Assembly: GCF_003202405.1 (NCBI RefSeq)
Contig: NZ_QJHL01000002.1
Location: 186,001 to 250,000, forward strand
Direction of reading: 5' to 3'
Source: Flavobacterium hydrophilum
GTDB lineage: Bacteria; Bacteroidota; Bacteroidia; Flavobacteriales; Flavobacteriaceae
DNA: 64,000 nucleotides
This document shows, piece after piece, positions 34,397 through 44,293 of this stretch. The position numbers and the translations under genes were made by a program. A model generated the notes under the pieces. It saw only the letters and a list, made by a program, of their open reading frames with translations. It did not search any database and had not been told where the DNA came from. Numbering within the stretch: position 1 is the stretch's first letter; each line of letters begins with the position of its first letter.

Positions 34397-35626
34397 TTAT
34401 TCTTCTTCTTTCTCAATGGCATCCTTATAATCGGGATACAAAAATTTATTATATGGGAATCTCGTAATATGAATCTGTCTTACCGCTTCATAAACCCTTT
34501 CTCTGAATTCTTCAAAATTCTCTTTATGGGTAGCCGAAATAAACAGTGCATTGTCTTCGCCTAAACGATGCATCCAGGTTGCTTTCCACTCATCAAGTGT
34601 ATAATGTCTTGGTGTTTTTTCAGTCATTAAATCATCTTCGTCTATCGTCAGATGTTTGTAGGCATCAATTTTATTGAAAACCATAATAACCGGTTTTTCG
34701 TGTGCTTTGATATCCTGCAAAGTCTGATTTACAGAGGCAATATGATCTTCAAATTCCGGATGCGAAATATCTACAATATGCAATAATAAATCAGCTTCGC
34801 GAACTTCATCCAGTGTACTTTTAAAAGAATCTACCAATTGCGTTGGCAGTTTTCTAATAAATCCTACTGTGTCTGAAAGTAAAAAAGGCAGGTTTTTAAT
34901 TACTACTTTTCGAACAGTAGTATCCAGGGTTGCGAATAATTTATTCTCAACAAAAACATCACTTTTACCAACAGCATTCATCAAAGTCGATTTTCCAACA
35001 TTGGTATAACCTACAAGGGCAACACGTACCATCGCACCCCGATTGCTGCGCTGAACACCCATTTGTTTATCGATCGTTTTGATTTTATCTTTCAATAACG
35101 AAATACGGTCACGAACGATACGTCTGTCAGTTTCAATCTCGGTTTCACCCGGACCACGCATACCAATACCCCCTTTTTGACGCTCAAGGTGTGTCCATAA
35201 ACCGGAAAGCCTTGGCAATAAATATTGACATTGTGCTAGTTCAACCTGTGTTCTTGCATAAGATGTTTCGGCTCTTTGGGCAAAAATATCCAGAATCAGA
35301 TTGGTTCTGTCCAGGATTTTACAATCGATAATTTTAGAAATGTTTTTTTGCTGTGACGGCGTTAATTCATCATCAAAAATTAAAGTCGATATACTGTTTT
35401 CTTTTACAAAAAGATTGATTTCATCTATTTTTCCGGTACCCACAAAAGTCTTCGGGTTCGGACGTTCCATTTTTTGAGAAAAACGTTTAATAACTTCACC
35501 TCCTGCGGTAAATGTTAAAAACTCTAATTCATCCAGATATTCGTTAAGTTTTTCCTCACTTTGATTTTGAGTCACAATACCAACAATGGCCGTTTTCTCA
35601 AAATTTATAACTTCTTTTTCTAACAT
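34397..35626 (-). CDS. hflX: Ribosome-associated GTPase HflX
   Basis: A 409-residue GTPase that splits or rescues stalled ribosomes. The N-terminal HflX domain carries PNPKTFVGTGKIDEI and the signature glycine-rich stretch KGGIGMRGPGETEIETDRR; the G domain has P-loop GYTNVGKSTLMN, G3 DTVGFIRKLP and G4 NKID. The length is typical for this phylum. It is monocistronic, with convergent neighbours on its 3' side. Confidence 0.96.
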   Translation of the reverse strand: MLEKEVINFEKTAIVGIVTQNQSEEKLNEYLDELEFLTFTAGGEVIKRFSQKMERPNPKTFVGTGKIDEINLFVKENSISTLIFDDELTPSQQKNISKIIDCKILDRTNLILDIFAQRAETSYARTQVELAQCQYLLPRLSGLWTHLERQKGGIGMRGPGETEIETDRRIVRDRISLLKDKIKTIDKQMGVQRSNRGAMVRVALVGYTNVGKSTLMNAVGKSDVFVENKLFATLDTTVRKVVIKNLPFLLSDTVGFIRKLPTQLVDSFKSTLDEVREADLLLHIVDISHPEFEDHIASVNQTLQDIKAHEKPVIMVFNKIDAYKHLTIDEDDLMTEKTPRHYTLDEWKATWMHRLGEDNALFISATHKENFEEFRERVYEAVRQIHITRFPYNKFLYPDYKDAIEKEEE

Positions 35627-35730
35627 AGCTTTGAATAAGTTGCAAATTTAATGATTTGTGAACTACCAGCATTATAGAATTATGTTTTTAAGTTCTATTT
35701 AATAAATTGTGGAGTCCTGAATAAAAAACA

Positions 35731-35762
35731 AAACCATTTAGAAAGCAATTTCTAAATGGTTT
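35731..35762 (-). terminator. Perfect 14-bp terminator hairpin
   Basis: AAACCATTTAGAAA (35731-35744) pairs with TTTCTAAATGGTTT (35749-35762). On the - strand it is followed by a T-rich tail, so it ends the gene at 35,785-36,648. Confidence 0.88.
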
Positions 35763-35784
35763 AAGGAGACTGAATAAACAGTTT

Positions 35785-36648
35785 TTATTCGTAAATAAAC
35801 GTTTTTTCCGTTTTTACAATTCCGTTTTCTTCAATTTGAGAACAGGAAATCGGAAAATTCAGTTTATTGTATTTATATTTTCTGCTTACAGCAACCAAAG
35901 CTGTCGAGGTAGGGCTGAAATTTACTTCGTTATTATAAGATATGGCTTCAAAGCTAAATTCACTTTCGTGGTAGGAAATCATCGGTACAATTATTTTATA
36001 ATTATCACCAAATAAGTTTTGAACGATTAACTGATCTACTGATTTTTTATCATCAAAAGTATAGGTTTTAGATATTTTATCTCCAACCAGACCTTTGTGT
36101 TTGGATACATTATCATTTACATAAACATATTCGATTTTAGCAATAATAGCTTTGTTTCTGTCACGTGAAGTACGTCTTACAAGAATACCGTTTTCTACAA
36201 TATATTCGATGTCTTCCAATACATTCTGATGGTTTGTACTTTTCTTTGTTATAGCTTTTATTCTCGCTCCGTCATAATTAAAAGTCACAGTTTTGGTGAT
36301 ATAATCATTACCTTCATGATACTTATTTACAAATTTTGTAATGTTGTTATCTGCATCATACGTATAATTGACAACTTCTTTCCAGTCACTTCCAATTTTA
36401 TCTTTAACGGTCATATCCAGTAATCCGTTTTTGTTATAAAAGAATTTCTGAATAACATCTGAAGTCGTGATAGTTTCAATTTTTCCGTCCTTAAAAACAA
36501 CAGTTTTGTTTACAATTTCACCGTCTTTAGAGTTTTGGTAATTTGTTTTTATAATATTAATTTGTTTTAATCGAACTGGAGCGTCCTGACTGTGTAACAA
36601 ACCGGTAGAAACCATTGCAAGAATGGCAAACAAGTAGATTTTTTTCAT
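35785..36648 (-). CDS. Secreted protein with RHS/YD-like strand repeats
   Basis: A 287-residue exported protein (signal peptide MKKIYLFAILAMVSTGLLHS, then QDAPV). The body has repeated strands of the type VNYTYDADNNITKFVNKYHE, VTFNYDGARIKAITKKST and KFFYNKNGLLDMTVKDKIG that resemble YD repeats of cell-surface proteins, but it is short and lacks a toxin domain. Function unknown. It ends at a perfect terminator hairpin. Confidence 0.75.
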   Translation of the reverse strand: MKKIYLFAILAMVSTGLLHSQDAPVRLKQINIIKTNYQNSKDGEIVNKTVVFKDGKIETITTSDVIQKFFYNKNGLLDMTVKDKIGSDWKEVVNYTYDADNNITKFVNKYHEGNDYITKTVTFNYDGARIKAITKKSTNHQNVLEDIEYIVENGILVRRTSRDRNKAIIAKIEYVYVNDNVSKHKGLVGDKISKTYTFDDKKSVDQLIVQNLFGDNYKIIVPMISYHESEFSFEAISYNNEVNFSPTSTALVAVSRKYKYNKLNFPISCSQIEENGIVKTEKTFIYE

Positions 36649-36785
36649 AAGAATTTAATTGATTTGGGATGACCAAAATACAAAATTCTATGAAATTTTG
36701 ACAATCAAAGAACTGAAAAACACAATATTTAGATTTTTAATACATTTTGTAGCTGTAAATCATTGTATTATGCTGTTTTTGAAAC

Positions 36786-38135
36786 TTATTTTTCCCCAAA
36801 CATTTTCACATCATCTACCATGAAGGCACCGTTAAGCGTTTTGTCTTTTCCTGACCCTATATATTTAAATGCAATATTGATATTTCCTGAATAAGCAGAT
36901 AAATCGATTCCTCCCGAACTGATAAATTCACGTGTTGGGGTAGAAAGCGAAGGAACTTTAGCATCTAATTTTATCCATGTAGCTTTGGTTACATTTGATC
37001 CGTCAAAATTAGTTGAAATATAAACTTCTAATTTATTTAAAGGTGAATCGACTTTTAAATCATGTTGCGCACTTCTAAAAGAAAAGACGGTATTTTTATA
37101 ACCGGTTAAATTAATTTTAGGAGAAATCAGCCAGGCAATATTTTCAGCAGCCGTTGTACTTGTGGTATTAAATTCTGCATAACCGTTTCCGGCAGAAACC
37201 ATAGTTCTCCATAATTTTGAAGCCTTTTCTACAATATTGCTCCAGCCCGGCAATGCAAAATTGACATTGTTTGAAACAGTTTGAAAATCTTCTGTAAAAA
37301 AAGGAACACTGCTTTTTCCATCCATTACAACATCTTTTTCAGAACGAACCATTAACTGATAATCAGAACCGTATTTGGTTAAGATTCCACGTACTTTTCC
37401 ACTTCCTTCGGGAACTAAATGTGTTGAAAAATCGGCAAAACTGCTGGTCCTGAAAATGATCTGATTTCCGGATTTATCCCTTAAATGCCAATTTGTGGAG
37501 CCTCCTACGTTATTTGCTTCTTCAAAATAATGGCGGCCATTTGTAGCTTCTGTAAATTGAACGTTTGATAATTCAATTAAAGTATTGAGTTTATTGTCAT
37601 CCAAAGATTCTTCTATAGAAATTGAATTCACTAATTTATCTTCATCAAGAAGCGTACAAGAAGCGTTTAATACACTTTTGTAATCGTTTTGAGAAATCCG
37701 GCCTACCGAAGCTGCTCCTGAATTACCTTCATACAGGCTTCCAATTCGCATTCCGCCATAAAATAAATCGGTAAACTGATCTTTTAATTTGATATAAACT
37801 TTATTTCCGATACGGTAATCTATATAAGTATTTGTTGCATCTACAGAAATGCTAAATCCAATGGCGGGTTTGTTTTCTGTTGCCAAAGTCTGAAGATACA
37901 AGGTTTTAAAAAAGTTCCCGCTTTCATCGCTTGACACTACGTAAGCTTCAATTACATCATCGTAAACATATTTAGTTGCGGTAATGGTGGCTGTTTTTAA
38001 AACATCTTCAACAGTTCTGTTTACTTTTAAATCAGGTTGTGTGCATTCTAATTTTGGAATAGCCACATCTTCATTACAATTACAAAAAAGTAATAGAAAC
38101 AATATCGAGATCAGGTTTTTATATTTATTTTTCAT
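36786..38135 (-). CDS. DUF5689 lipoprotein with C-terminal jelly-roll domain
   Basis: A 449-residue lipoprotein, lipobox LLFCNC (Cys20), then NEDVAIP. Residues about 40-270 match the DUF5689 OB-like domain (EAYVVSSDESGNFFKTLYLQ, YRIGNKVYIKL, SVLNASCTLLDEDKLV). Residues about 280-449 form a choice-of-anchor-J-type jelly roll (FFTEDFQTVSNNVNFALPGW; AWLISPKINLTG; final GAFMVDDVKMFGEK). It follows the TonB receptor gene by 12 bp and is probably its surface-exposed partner, analogous to SusD in position but not in fold. Confidence 0.85.
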   Translation of the reverse strand: MKNKYKNLISILFLLLFCNCNEDVAIPKLECTQPDLKVNRTVEDVLKTATITATKYVYDDVIEAYVVSSDESGNFFKTLYLQTLATENKPAIGFSISVDATNTYIDYRIGNKVYIKLKDQFTDLFYGGMRIGSLYEGNSGAASVGRISQNDYKSVLNASCTLLDEDKLVNSISIEESLDDNKLNTLIELSNVQFTEATNGRHYFEEANNVGGSTNWHLRDKSGNQIIFRTSSFADFSTHLVPEGSGKVRGILTKYGSDYQLMVRSEKDVVMDGKSSVPFFTEDFQTVSNNVNFALPGWSNIVEKASKLWRTMVSAGNGYAEFNTTSTTAAENIAWLISPKINLTGYKNTVFSFRSAQHDLKVDSPLNKLEVYISTNFDGSNVTKATWIKLDAKVPSLSTPTREFISSGGIDLSAYSGNINIAFKYIGSGKDKTLNGAFMVDDVKMFGEK

Positions 38136-38147
38136 TTCAAAAAAGTT

Positions 38148-40982
38148 TTATAGGTTGAAAGTCATGTTTACAAAATACGTTCTTCCGTATCCATAGAAAT
38201 ATTTGGGGGCAAAAGATGGTGTTCCGCTGGAAACATCCTGATTCATTTCCCTGAAATTGGAGTTTCTTGCCTGTTCAAAACCACCGGTTTTATATTTGAA
38301 ATCAAGAACATTATTGATGCTGGCAAATAGTCCGATTGTTTTATTATAAATACGCCAGGATTTTCCGCCGGTTATATTTAACAGAGAAACAGGATTTAGT
38401 TTTTCTTGTTTAAGGAGCTCTTTTGCACGCTCTTCTGTAGCTTCAGGAAAATTAAACCCACTGGCAGGATTAGTATAAAACCTGGAAGTTCTCGAAATAG
38501 GGAAAACATCTACATAACTGTCTGTTATATAATTGATGTTGCCGGAAATCCACCAGAATTTAGGATCACGATATTCCATTCCAATTGAAAAAGCCTGTTG
38601 CGGCATTCCGGGTTGCTTGTAGTTTTTAAGCAATGATTTCCCAAAATCAAATGTATTTTCGGTATCAGCAACGGCTGCATTGGCATCATTGGTAATCAAA
38701 ACATTTGGATTACTGCTATAAGTGTAATTTCCATAAGCTGCAGAAAAAAAGCTTTTAAGTGTAGAAGTAACGGGATATTCCAGACTGAATTCGATACCGA
38801 TATTTTTCTTATCTAAGTTGGTCAAAGTTTGACTTACAAAGGCATCGGTATTGTCATAACCAGCTCCATCATCAAAAATTCCTTCGGCATAAAAAAAGGA
38901 TGTTTTGGTGGTGTTTTTGATCAGGGCATAATAGCCGGTAATTCGCATTTTAAGTTTGGGAGAATGGTAAACATAATTGAGATCAGCAGCACTTATGTTT
39001 TCATTTTCGATTCCGCTTACAATCGAATTGTTGAGTCTGGAATTTGAAAAAGTGTTTCGAAGAGAAGGCGCTTTGGTAAGATGCATTCCGCTAAAAAAGA
39101 GCCATTGCTTCCCTGAAATTTTATAAGTCAATCCGCCTTTGAAACCAAAATTTTCAAAATTTACTTTTTGGCTTTTGCCGAATGAATTTGTGGGATAAAT
39201 TCCGTTTTTATACAAACCTTCTCTTTGATATTTTGAAGTAGAAAATGAATTACCCAGATAAAAGTCAACCTTTCTGTAGGAGAATCTAAACTGGGTGAAA
39301 GCATCTGTTGTTGTGGCATAATAATTAAAATTATAACCATAAGTATCGCCCACTTTTACCTGACGATCCGGATTTTTCAAATCTGATTGAGATTGGTCAC
39401 CCTTATAAAATGAATCGATATCCTCAAAGTATGTGCCTCCCAATAAATCCAGAAGGTTTTGAAAATTATGCGATTTTAAGTTTTTAAAAAGTATTCCTCC
39501 GCTAAAAAATATATTTTCGGTAAGTTGCGTATTCAGGTTTGAATTAAAGGCTAAAGTTTTATCATCAGTTCTGTCTTCATATAAGACATAATTGCTTTTT
39601 GCAGGTTCATATCCTGTAATAATTCCATCCGTATTAACAATCGCTTTTTGATTGGCTTTATACATCGCCTCCCAATTGATTTGGGAATTTTCTAAAAATA
39701 GCGTTTTGTTTTTTTCAGCATTTTCGTAATCCGGAGTAAACGTGCCTGAAAATTCTCCATCGTCAGCTGCATAAAGTGAACTAAAGTAACTCGGCAGTTT
39801 CCTGTAATAAGTCGGATCAGGGCTATCTGCATTTTGATAATCAATGTTGCTGTTGCCTGTTTTTCCGAATTGATACATAATTGCTGAGGTCAAATTGGTG
39901 TGGTGATTAATTTTAAAATAATGGTTGAGCATCAACAAGGGTTCTTCTACATTTTTTATTCTTGCGTTTCGCTTTTCCCCATTTTGAAATCCCCAGTAAG
40001 AGTTGTATTTCTCGGATTTCAGTTCAGTAACTTCATTGGTATTTGGAGAATTTTTCCCTCGGGAATTTGGGGTGTAAAAACCGGTAAAGTTTAAGGAATG
40101 TTTTGAACTTAATTTTTTTTCAACACTAACAAAAAAGGAGTTTGCATCATAGTTTGTTCCTTCAAAATAACCTTCGTCTGCCCAGCGTTTACCAACTGAA
40201 AAAGCATAAGCCCAACCGGTAGATTTCATTCCGGAAGCATACGTAACCATTGTTCTCCAGTTGTAATTGGTATTGGTTCCCGAGAAAGAAATACGGGTTC
40301 CTTTTCGATAAGCAGATGCCTTTGTGAAAATTTGTTGAGTGCCTAAAATCCCTCCAAAAGTATAGTTGGAAGGGGCAGCGCCAATTGAAAACTCCTGATT
40401 TCGGAGTACGTCATTTAGTCCTCCCCAGTTATTCCATTGTGGTCTGCCGTCAAAAGTTTTATTCATTTTCATGCCATTGAGCATCATTGTGGCATTTTCG
40501 CTGTCTAATCCCCGGACACTGAATCTGGCCTGACCCCAATTGAATGCCACAGCCTGCAAAAATGCATCTTTTGAAGATTGCAAAAGACTCGAAGTACTTT
40601 CTGATGAACTGTTGTCTTCGTTAAGATCACTTTCTAAAAGTGAGATAATAGTCGTCTGGAAATTTTCTATCTGGTCTTCTTCTAATAATAAGATTCCGAG
40701 ATTTATTTTTTGTCCAACTTTAGAATAAACTTTTAAGAGTAAATCTTTATAACCCTGACTGTGTATTAAAATCAATTGCTCACCATTAATGTTCGAATGT
40801 AATTCGAAAGTCCCATCTTTTTTTGTGAGTTGCATTAAAGCTGAATTTTGAATACTGGCGACTACATTCTCTAAGGGAATTTGAGTTTTAGAATCGATAA
40901 CCAGTCCTGAAAAAGTAGTTTCTTTTTGGGCAGAAGCAATTTTGAAAGTTAAAAGGAGTATAAGAACGAATTTTCTGTGCAT
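38148..40982 (-). CDS. TonB-dependent outer-membrane receptor
   Basis: A 944-residue receptor with a signal peptide (MHRKFVLILLLTFKIASA, then QKE), an N-terminal carboxypeptidase-regulatory-like domain (residues 20-105, FSGLVIDSKTQIPLENVVAS), a plug (about 120-260, with RFSVRGLDSENATMMLNGMK and GGLNDVLRNQEFSIG) and a large barrel ending GYGRTYFVNMTFNL. It is not SusC-type. The cargo is unknown; the DUF5689 lipoprotein downstream is its likely partner. A structured leader with a terminator-like hairpin lies directly upstream of the start. Confidence 0.92.
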   Translation of the reverse strand: MHRKFVLILLLTFKIASAQKETTFSGLVIDSKTQIPLENVVASIQNSALMQLTKKDGTFELHSNINGEQLILIHSQGYKDLLLKVYSKVGQKINLGILLLEEDQIENFQTTIISLLESDLNEDNSSSESTSSLLQSSKDAFLQAVAFNWGQARFSVRGLDSENATMMLNGMKMNKTFDGRPQWNNWGGLNDVLRNQEFSIGAAPSNYTFGGILGTQQIFTKASAYRKGTRISFSGTNTNYNWRTMVTYASGMKSTGWAYAFSVGKRWADEGYFEGTNYDANSFFVSVEKKLSSKHSLNFTGFYTPNSRGKNSPNTNEVTELKSEKYNSYWGFQNGEKRNARIKNVEEPLLMLNHYFKINHHTNLTSAIMYQFGKTGNSNIDYQNADSPDPTYYRKLPSYFSSLYAADDGEFSGTFTPDYENAEKNKTLFLENSQINWEAMYKANQKAIVNTDGIITGYEPAKSNYVLYEDRTDDKTLAFNSNLNTQLTENIFFSGGILFKNLKSHNFQNLLDLLGGTYFEDIDSFYKGDQSQSDLKNPDRQVKVGDTYGYNFNYYATTTDAFTQFRFSYRKVDFYLGNSFSTSKYQREGLYKNGIYPTNSFGKSQKVNFENFGFKGGLTYKISGKQWLFFSGMHLTKAPSLRNTFSNSRLNNSIVSGIENENISAADLNYVYHSPKLKMRITGYYALIKNTTKTSFFYAEGIFDDGAGYDNTDAFVSQTLTNLDKKNIGIEFSLEYPVTSTLKSFFSAAYGNYTYSSNPNVLITNDANAAVADTENTFDFGKSLLKNYKQPGMPQQAFSIGMEYRDPKFWWISGNINYITDSYVDVFPISRTSRFYTNPASGFNFPEATEERAKELLKQEKLNPVSLLNITGGKSWRIYNKTIGLFASINNVLDFKYKTGGFEQARNSNFREMNQDVSSGTPSFAPKYFYGYGRTYFVNMTFNL

Positions 40983-40998
40983 GTAAACCGAATTTATT

Positions 40999-41084
40999 TA
41001 AAAAACCCTCTTCTTTTTACAAGAAAAGGGTGTAAATAGTTTTTTGACTGAAACTTTTGAATTTCAGAAATTTCAGTCAAAAAA
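40999..41084 (-). promoter_or_regulatory. Two-hairpin leader with terminator-like stem before the TonB receptor gene
   Basis: Transcription from a TATCTTTG box (41195-41188) would give a leader of about 200 nt. In it, TTTTTTGACTGAAA and TTTCAGTCAAAAAA (41040-41053 and 41071-41084) form a perfect 14-bp stem. Then ACCCTTTTCTT/AAGAAGAGGGT (41031-41021 and 41015-41005) forms a stem followed by six T, ending about 17 nt before the start codon. Attenuation is an inference. Confidence 0.55.
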
Positions 41085-41299
41085 ATCAAATTGAGTTTGG
41101 AAATGTAAATGTTTGAAAAGAAAGATAATTAGTGGTATTAGAATATATTCAAACAAATGATGCTTTTAGATAGTGTGAATTATATTACAAAGATACTATA
41201 AAAATCTTTTTATTTCTTTTTTCTTGTTAAAAAACATTTTCCTGCACAAGGTACTTTTAAAAATTACACTAAATAAACTGGGGAGTGTTTGAAAGTCAG

Positions 41300-42517
41300 C
41301 TATTCTGCTATCTTTATTTTGGAAACCATAAAAGCGATCAAAACCCCAAATATTCCGATAAAGGCAAAAGAAAACTGAAGCCCGAAAGTTTGGGCAATGT
41401 ATCCAATGATTGGTGGTCCCATAAGAAATCCAAGGAAACTAACGCTGGAAACTATGGTTAATGCTTCACCTGCTGAAACAGTTGGATTTTTTCCTGCAAC
41501 ACTATAAACAGTAGGAACAATAGTAGAAACTCCCAATCCAACAATCATAAAAGCAAATGTACAAGGGATGAGATATGGAAAAATAACAGCAGTAAAAAGT
41601 CCGATTGAAATCATACAGCCACTAATTTGCATGACACGGACACGGCCAAATTTATTATTCATTGCATCTCCAATGAATCTTCCCCCTGCCATCATAATCA
41701 TAAACGACGTATAACCAAGAATAACCAGGGCACCCGGAGCTTTTACAATATCTTTAAAATAAATACCGCTCCAGTCAAACATTACACCTTCGCTTGCCAT
41801 ACTGCAAAAACCTATTATTCCTAGCCAGATTAAGGAACTGTCCGGTTTGGTAAATAATTTTTTTCCTTCTTTTTGGGGTTTAATTTTTTCTTTTGCTTTA
41901 ACTAAAAATTTAAAATTGAAAGCAATCATTAAAAAGACAATTAAGGCTACTATTAGAAAATGATGATAAGGTGATAAATGCAAAGCCAGCATTCCTAATC
42001 CTACCAAAGCACCTGTAAATCCTGCAAAACTCCACATACCATGAAAAGAAGACATGATGTTTTTCTTAAAAAGAACTTCAGTATAAACACCTTGAGTATT
42101 CACTGCGATGTTCGCTAAATTTCCAAATATGCCAAAAGTAAATAAGCCTAACGAAAGCTGTAAGGCACTTGCGGCCAGACCTAAATTAGTAAGGCTAAAA
42201 ACATACATTATTAAAGAGAAAATCAAAATGCGGTGACTTCCAAATTTGGTTACCATTTTGCCCGAAAAAGGTATGATGATTAATTGACCCACAGGCAAAG
42301 CAAAAAGTACAGAACCTAATTCTCCTTCGCTTAAATGTAATGCCGTTTTGATATCCGGAATTCTGCTTGCCCAGGAAGCAAAACTTAGACCCATTCCAAA
42401 ATAAAACATTCCAACAGCAACACGAATTCTGTTTAAATAGGAAGCTTTTGCCTCACGATAGACTTTTTTAATCTTCCCTTTGGTTTGAAACAGCGCTAAA
42501 GGATTGAAATTTATCAC
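41300..42517 (-). CDS. MFS transporter
   Basis: A 405-residue major facilitator with about 12 transmembrane helices. The loop 2-3 signature is VTKFGSHRILIFS after GQLIIIPFSGKM, and the first helix carries FGMGLSFASWASRIPDIK, a motif common in YbjJ-like and fucose-permease-related MFS members. Substrate unknown; a sugar or small metabolite exporter or importer is possible. A CAAAGGTA box (42,544-42,551) gives a -7 element TACCTTTG on the - strand just upstream. It has no obvious operon partner. Confidence 0.88.
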   Translation of the reverse strand: MINFNPLALFQTKGKIKKVYREAKASYLNRIRVAVGMFYFGMGLSFASWASRIPDIKTALHLSEGELGSVLFALPVGQLIIIPFSGKMVTKFGSHRILIFSLIMYVFSLTNLGLAASALQLSLGLFTFGIFGNLANIAVNTQGVYTEVLFKKNIMSSFHGMWSFAGFTGALVGLGMLALHLSPYHHFLIVALIVFLMIAFNFKFLVKAKEKIKPQKEGKKLFTKPDSSLIWLGIIGFCSMASEGVMFDWSGIYFKDIVKAPGALVILGYTSFMIMMAGGRFIGDAMNNKFGRVRVMQISGCMISIGLFTAVIFPYLIPCTFAFMIVGLGVSTIVPTVYSVAGKNPTVSAGEALTIVSSVSFLGFLMGPPIIGYIAQTFGLQFSFAFIGIFGVLIAFMVSKIKIAE

Positions 42518-42628
42518 AGAAATACTTTTAAAATTTGTATATACAAAGGTACTGAATTCCTATTTTAAACATTAAAAACAACAAATTGTTTATTAAATAT
42601 ACAACGTTATTGTTTATAAATTATGAAT

Positions 42629-43192
42629 TTAAACCCTTAAAGCTCCCCGAAAACCTCTTGCGGCATAATAAGATTCTGCCCCGTTGTGATACACGAAAAT
42701 GGTTTCATAGCGATAATCGCAAAAAAGTGCACCGCCAAGTTTTCTAATTTCAGGAGGCGTTTTTATCCAGCTGGATGTTTTTTGGTCAAATTTTCCAAGT
42801 TGTTGTAATTCCCTGTACTGTTGCTCGGATAAAAGTTCAATGCCAATAGCAACTGCCATGTCAATAACATTGTTTTTAGGTTTGAATTCTTTTCTTGATT
42901 CTTGTGCTTCAATGTCATAGCAAGTGCTTCTTCTTCCCTTTGGACTTTCTGCAGAACAGTCGTAAAAAATGTATTCGTTTGTTTTTTCATCAAAACGTAC
43001 AACATCCGGTTCGCCTCCGGTTTTCTCCATTTCATTGAGAGACCATAGTTTATCAGGATTAGATTCCAGTTTTATCCGGACTTTTTCCCAATCAAGATCT
43101 TTATGGCGGTTACTATTTTTCTCAAAACGGGCTTTTAGAATTTTAAGCAGTTCTGTACTTTCTTCCGGGAGTAATTCTTTTTGATCTTTCAT
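42629..43192 (-). CDS. DUF4256 family protein
   Basis: A 187-residue cytosolic protein of the DUF4256 family, typically encoded as a stand-alone gene in Firmicutes and Bacteroidota. Characteristic runs are LKARFEKNSNRHKDLDWEKV, LWSLNEMEKTGGEPDVV, ECSAESPKGRRSTCYD-like CSAESPKGRRSTCYDIEAQ and the end block LFCDYRYETIFVYHNGAESY. No biochemical role is established. It precedes the Gfo/Idh gene's 3' side by 14 bp and is probably cotranscribed with it. Confidence 0.88.
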   Translation of the reverse strand: MKDQKELLPEESTELLKILKARFEKNSNRHKDLDWEKVRIKLESNPDKLWSLNEMEKTGGEPDVVRFDEKTNEYIFYDCSAESPKGRRSTCYDIEAQESRKEFKPKNNVIDMAVAIGIELLSEQQYRELQQLGKFDQKTSSWIKTPPEIRKLGGALFCDYRYETIFVYHNGAESYYAARGFRGALRV

Positions 43193-43206
43193 GACAGGAT
43201 GTTTGG

Positions 43207-44250
43207 TTATGCTAAATCAATAATCTTTTTGTTCAGATTACTTGCGATAGCCGCTTCAATAATCTGCATTACTTTTACGCCGTCCTGAGCCGTAACGGGT
43301 TCTGGTTTGTTATTTGCAATAGCTTCATAAACGCCATTAAAATATTCAAAATAATTCCCCTGAAGCGTTTTGATTTTTTCACGAACCGGTTTTCCATCAA
43401 TTTCTGTGTGCAAAAGTCCTTCAAAACCGTCTAATTCTGTTCCCCAGGAGTCAAGGTTAGGCTTTTTGCCAATTTTCAGTTCATCTTCCTGAATATCGCC
43501 GCGTTGTTTTAGGAAGGAACCTTTTTTACCATGAATTGTATAAGCAGGATTTGCTTCTCTGACAAAGAAACTGGCTTTCAAACGAACCCTGAAATCCTCA
43601 TAAATCAATACTAAATCGATCCAGTCATCAACCAATGAATTTTCTCTGGTATAACGAATATCGCCAAAAACCGACTTTGGAGAACCAAACAGACAAACAG
43701 CCTGATCAATTAAATGCGGCCCTAAATCTTTCAGGATTCCGGCGCCATCGTTCGCAGTTTCTTTATGTACTTTGGGACTTAATATTGGATTGTATCTGTC
43801 AAAATGAAATTCCGCTTCGACTAAATCTCCCAAAAGGCCGTCGTTAATTACTTTCTGAATCGTTTTAAAATCACTATCCCATCTTCTGTTTTGAAAAACA
43901 GCCAGTTTCAAACCTTTTTCTTTTGCTATTGAAGCTAGTTCTTCGGCTTCGGCAACAGTTGTAGTAAACGCTTTTTCGACAACTGCGTGCTTCCCGGCAA
44001 GCAGTACTTTTTTTGCATATTCGTAATGCGTTCCGACAGGTGTATTTACGATGATCAAATCGACATCATCTGCTAATAATTCATCAATTGACGGATAGCT
44101 TTTTACTGTTGGATAATCTTCCTGAATGAGTTTTTTAGTTCTTTCCCATGAACCCAATAATTCAAAACCGGGATGAAGATCTAAAAAGGGAGCATGAAAA
44201 ACTTTTCCCGACATTCCGTATGATAATAGTGCTGTTTTTATTTTTTGCAT
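43207..44250 (-). CDS. Gfo/Idh/MocA family oxidoreductase
   Basis: A 347-residue NAD(P)-dependent oxidoreductase acting on a sugar or inositol-like substrate. The N-terminal Rossmann fold has ALLSYGMSGKVFHAPFLDLH in place of the common GxGxxG loop, which is typical of the YdgJ/YvaA-like branch. The catalytic block EKAFTTTVAEAEELASIAKE (near residue 93) and the DLGPHLIDQAVCLFG motif (near 175) are present. Cytosolic. The substrate cannot be told from sequence. Confidence 0.9.
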   Translation of the reverse strand: MQKIKTALLSYGMSGKVFHAPFLDLHPGFELLGSWERTKKLIQEDYPTVKSYPSIDELLADDVDLIIVNTPVGTHYEYAKKVLLAGKHAVVEKAFTTTVAEAEELASIAKEKGLKLAVFQNRRWDSDFKTIQKVINDGLLGDLVEAEFHFDRYNPILSPKVHKETANDGAGILKDLGPHLIDQAVCLFGSPKSVFGDIRYTRENSLVDDWIDLVLIYEDFRVRLKASFFVREANPAYTIHGKKGSFLKQRGDIQEDELKIGKKPNLDSWGTELDGFEGLLHTEIDGKPVREKIKTLQGNYFEYFNGVYEAIANNKPEPVTAQDGVKVMQIIEAAIASNLNKKIIDLA

Positions 44251-44293
44251 TTTGTAATATGTTTAATTTTTTAAAACTATGTGTTTAAGAAAA

